From Breoghania sp037026715 (GTDB lineage: Bacteria; Pseudomonadota; Alphaproteobacteria; Rhizobiales; Stappiaceae), in NCBI RefSeq assembly GCF_037026715.1, contig NZ_JBANCG010000008.1, positions 1 to 64,000 on the forward strand: a stretch of 64,000 bases of DNA, read 5' to 3'. The first letter of the stretch is position 1; the number at the start of each line of letters is the position of its first letter. The translations under genes were made by a program, and so were the position numbers. The notes beneath the pieces are model-generated. The model searched no databases. It saw only the letters and a program-made list of their open reading frames with translations, and was not told the origin of the DNA. Positions 62,614 to 64,000 of the stretch are shown piece after piece.

Positions 62614-64000
62614 ATGATCCTCTCGTCCGCGTCGACGATCGAGCGCAATCACGCCTCCGGCGTCTGGGGCCGGGTGGCGCTCGACGCGCTGTTCCGCAAG
62701 ACGGCCAAGAAGCATCCCGACAGGATTGCGCTCGTCGATGAGCCGAACCGCGCCACGTGGACAAGCGGCGCGGCGCGCAGCCTGACCTATCAGGAGGCGG
62801 ACCAGGAGATTTCCCGTCTTGCCGGTCTGTTCAAGGCGCTCGGGCTTGCGCCCGACAGCGTCATCGGCCTGCAACTGCCGAACACGACCGATGCGGCTGT
62901 CATCATCCTGGCGGCTCTGCGCGCCGGCCTCATCGTTTCGCCGATCCCGCTCGTCTGGCGCGGACGCGAGATCGCGGACGCTCTTTCCACAGTGGGCGCC
63001 AAGGCGGTGATCACCACCGACCGGCTGGAGGGAGCGGCGGCGGCCGACTGGATGCGCGATGCCGCAGTGGAGGTCTTCGGCCTGCGCTACGTGCTCGGCC
63101 TCGGCGACGATCTGCCCGATGGGCTGATTTCCCTCTCAACGGTTCTTGCCGAGGTCGGCGACGAAATTCCTCCGGCCGACATCGTCCGGGGCGAAAAGGC
63201 TGCGGACCATCTGGCGACGCTGACATGGACGGTGGGAGCCTCCGGGCGCCCTCTTCCCGTCCCGCGCACGCACAATCACTGGGTGGCCGCCGGGCTCGCA
63301 ACCATGCTGGAAAGTCGCATTGGCGACGGTGCGCGCATTCTTCTGCCCTATTCGATGACGGGGCTCGCGGGGCTCGGATGCGGTCTCGTGCCCTGGCTTC
63401 TTGCGGCCGGCACCCTGCACCTCCATCACCCCGAGAACCTTTCCGGAATGACCCGCCATGCAACCAGCGTGGAGGCGGATCTGGTCGTCGTGCCGGGGCA
63501 GCTCGCGGCAAGCACCGCGAAGCGCCTGACCTCGCCCACAACCCTGGCCGCCGTCTGGCAGTCCGGCATGGAGCGGCAAGGGGAGCCCGTTTCCGGCCAC
63601 ACCGTTGTCGACGTCACGCTGATCCAGGAATTCGCGGCCATTGCGCAGCGGCGTGAGGGAGCAAGCTACGTGCAAACCCTGCCGCTCGGCCTCAGTCAGG
63701 GTGCGGGTGGCATCTCGGTTGCGGAACTGAAGCTCGATACCCCGGACGGTGGCGCCTCACGCGGTTCAGGCGCCGCCAGCCTGCTGGTGCGTGGCGCCAT
63801 GGTGCCCGAGTGCGGCTGGCCGGGCGCGCCTCGTGAAGACTGGCCCGACGCCGCCGACGGTTTTCTGCGCACTCGGCTGATTGGGCTCGGCGAGGCGCAT
63901 TGCATCACGCATATCGACGTCAATCCGTTCCTCGGCAATTCGGGCCTGGTGGGAGGCGTCAGCCTCGACCTTGCCGCGCTCGACGCGCTCTACCGGGAAT
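62614..64000 (+). CDS. Adenylate-forming-enzyme-like (AMP-binding) protein with degenerate motifs, 3' truncated by window
   Basis: First 462 codons of an open frame that runs off the window. ATG at 62614 follows GAGGAGG. The overall pattern is that of acyl-CoA synthetase/ANL enzymes: LTYQEADQEISRLAGLFKAL, GLQLPNTTDAAVIILAALRAG, and LTWTVGASGRPLPVPRTHNHW. But the phosphate loop, normally T-[ST]-G-T-x-G-x-P-K-G, reads T206-V-G-A-S-G-R-P-L-P, with the Ser/Thr and Lys lost. The later YGxTE site reads LGLSQGAGG (358-366), and the GD/GRxxD region near 450 (GFLRTRLIGLGEAH) also lacks its key residues. It is probably catalytically inactive or does something new. Coupled to the YejA-like gene upstream. 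Confidence 0.75.
   Translation, partial: MILSSASTIERNHASGVWGRVALDALFRKTAKKHPDRIALVDEPNRATWTSGAARSLTYQEADQEISRLAGLFKALGLAPDSVIGLQLPNTTDAAVIILAALRAGLIVSPIPLVWRGREIADALSTVGAKAVITTDRLEGAAAADWMRDAAVEVFGLRYVLGLGDDLPDGLISLSTVLAEVGDEIPPADIVRGEKAADHLATLTWTVGASGRPLPVPRTHNHWVAAGLATMLESRIGDGARILLPYSMTGLAGLGCGLVPWLLAAGTLHLHHPENLSGMTRHATSVEADLVVVPGQLAASTAKRLTSPTTLAAVWQSGMERQGEPVSGHTVVDVTLIQEFAAIAQRREGASYVQTLPLGLSQGAGGISVAELKLDTPDGGASRGSGAASLLVRGAMVPECGWPGAPREDWPDAADGFLRTRLIGLGEAHCITHIDVNPFLGNSGLVGGVSLDLAALDALYRE

Overview
The window is high-GC, densely coded DNA from an alphaproteobacterium. The best guess is Hyphomicrobiales (Rhizobiales). Evidence: a RirA-type Rrf2 iron regulator, the aapJQMP amino-acid transporter divergent from metC, an IalB-family protein, TamA/TamB, and intergenic palindrome mosaics like those of this order. 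I see no rRNA, tRNA, CRISPR array, insertion sequence, integrase or phage gene. The name of the organism cannot be read from the sequence.

Layout. 175-5313: two tandem Tat-exported molybdopterin reductases of the TMAO/DMSO reductase (TorA) type, closed by a strong terminator. 5656-12146: a complete nine-gene N-type rotary ATPase operon (atpDCQRBEFAG), translationally coupled, with no separate delta gene. 12219-13325: a siderophore-interacting ferric reductase behind a RirA-like operator. 13750-19984: a leftward cluster of nucleoside deaminase, NMT1-type ABC importer, alpha/beta hydrolase, 2OG-Fe(II)-type oxygenase and a LysR regulator. 20085-30887: a type II secretion system in several divergent and convergent units (gspL-M-C/N-like, gspE-F-I-J, gspO-G, gspK, gspD); no gspH was found. 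31036-32808: a MetF-like protein and rirA. 33123-39550: tamA-tamB. 39763-42849: an MmgE/PrpD protein, a MaoC/HTD2 hydratase and a LysR regulator. 43170-52789: a leftward seven-gene operon with a ribose-type ABC importer, two SMP-30/strictosidine-synthase-like proteins (one fused to a permease), an alcohol dehydrogenase and an aldehyde dehydrogenase. 53057-59603: a small lipoprotein, aapPMQJ (leftward) and metC (rightward). 59704-64000: an IalB-family protein, a YejA-like solute-binding protein and the first 462 codons of an adenylate-forming-enzyme-like protein that has lost its key motifs.

How the parts work together. The reductases and the N-ATPase are respiratory or ion-motive accessories on adjacent rightward units. 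Two 36-bp promoter/operator segments (13518-13553 and 32193-32228), identical at 26 of 36 positions and each holding a TGA-N9-TCA iron box across the -35, connect the ferric reductase and the MetF-like gene to the rirA locus. The 43-53 kb operon reads as an import-and-oxidise pathway: periplasmic capture, ABC uptake, lactonase-like steps, then alcohol to aldehyde to acid.

Most novel items: the permease/SMP-30 fusion and its operon, the degenerate adenylate-forming protein coupled to a YejA-like binding protein, and the paired iron-box promoters with long leaders.
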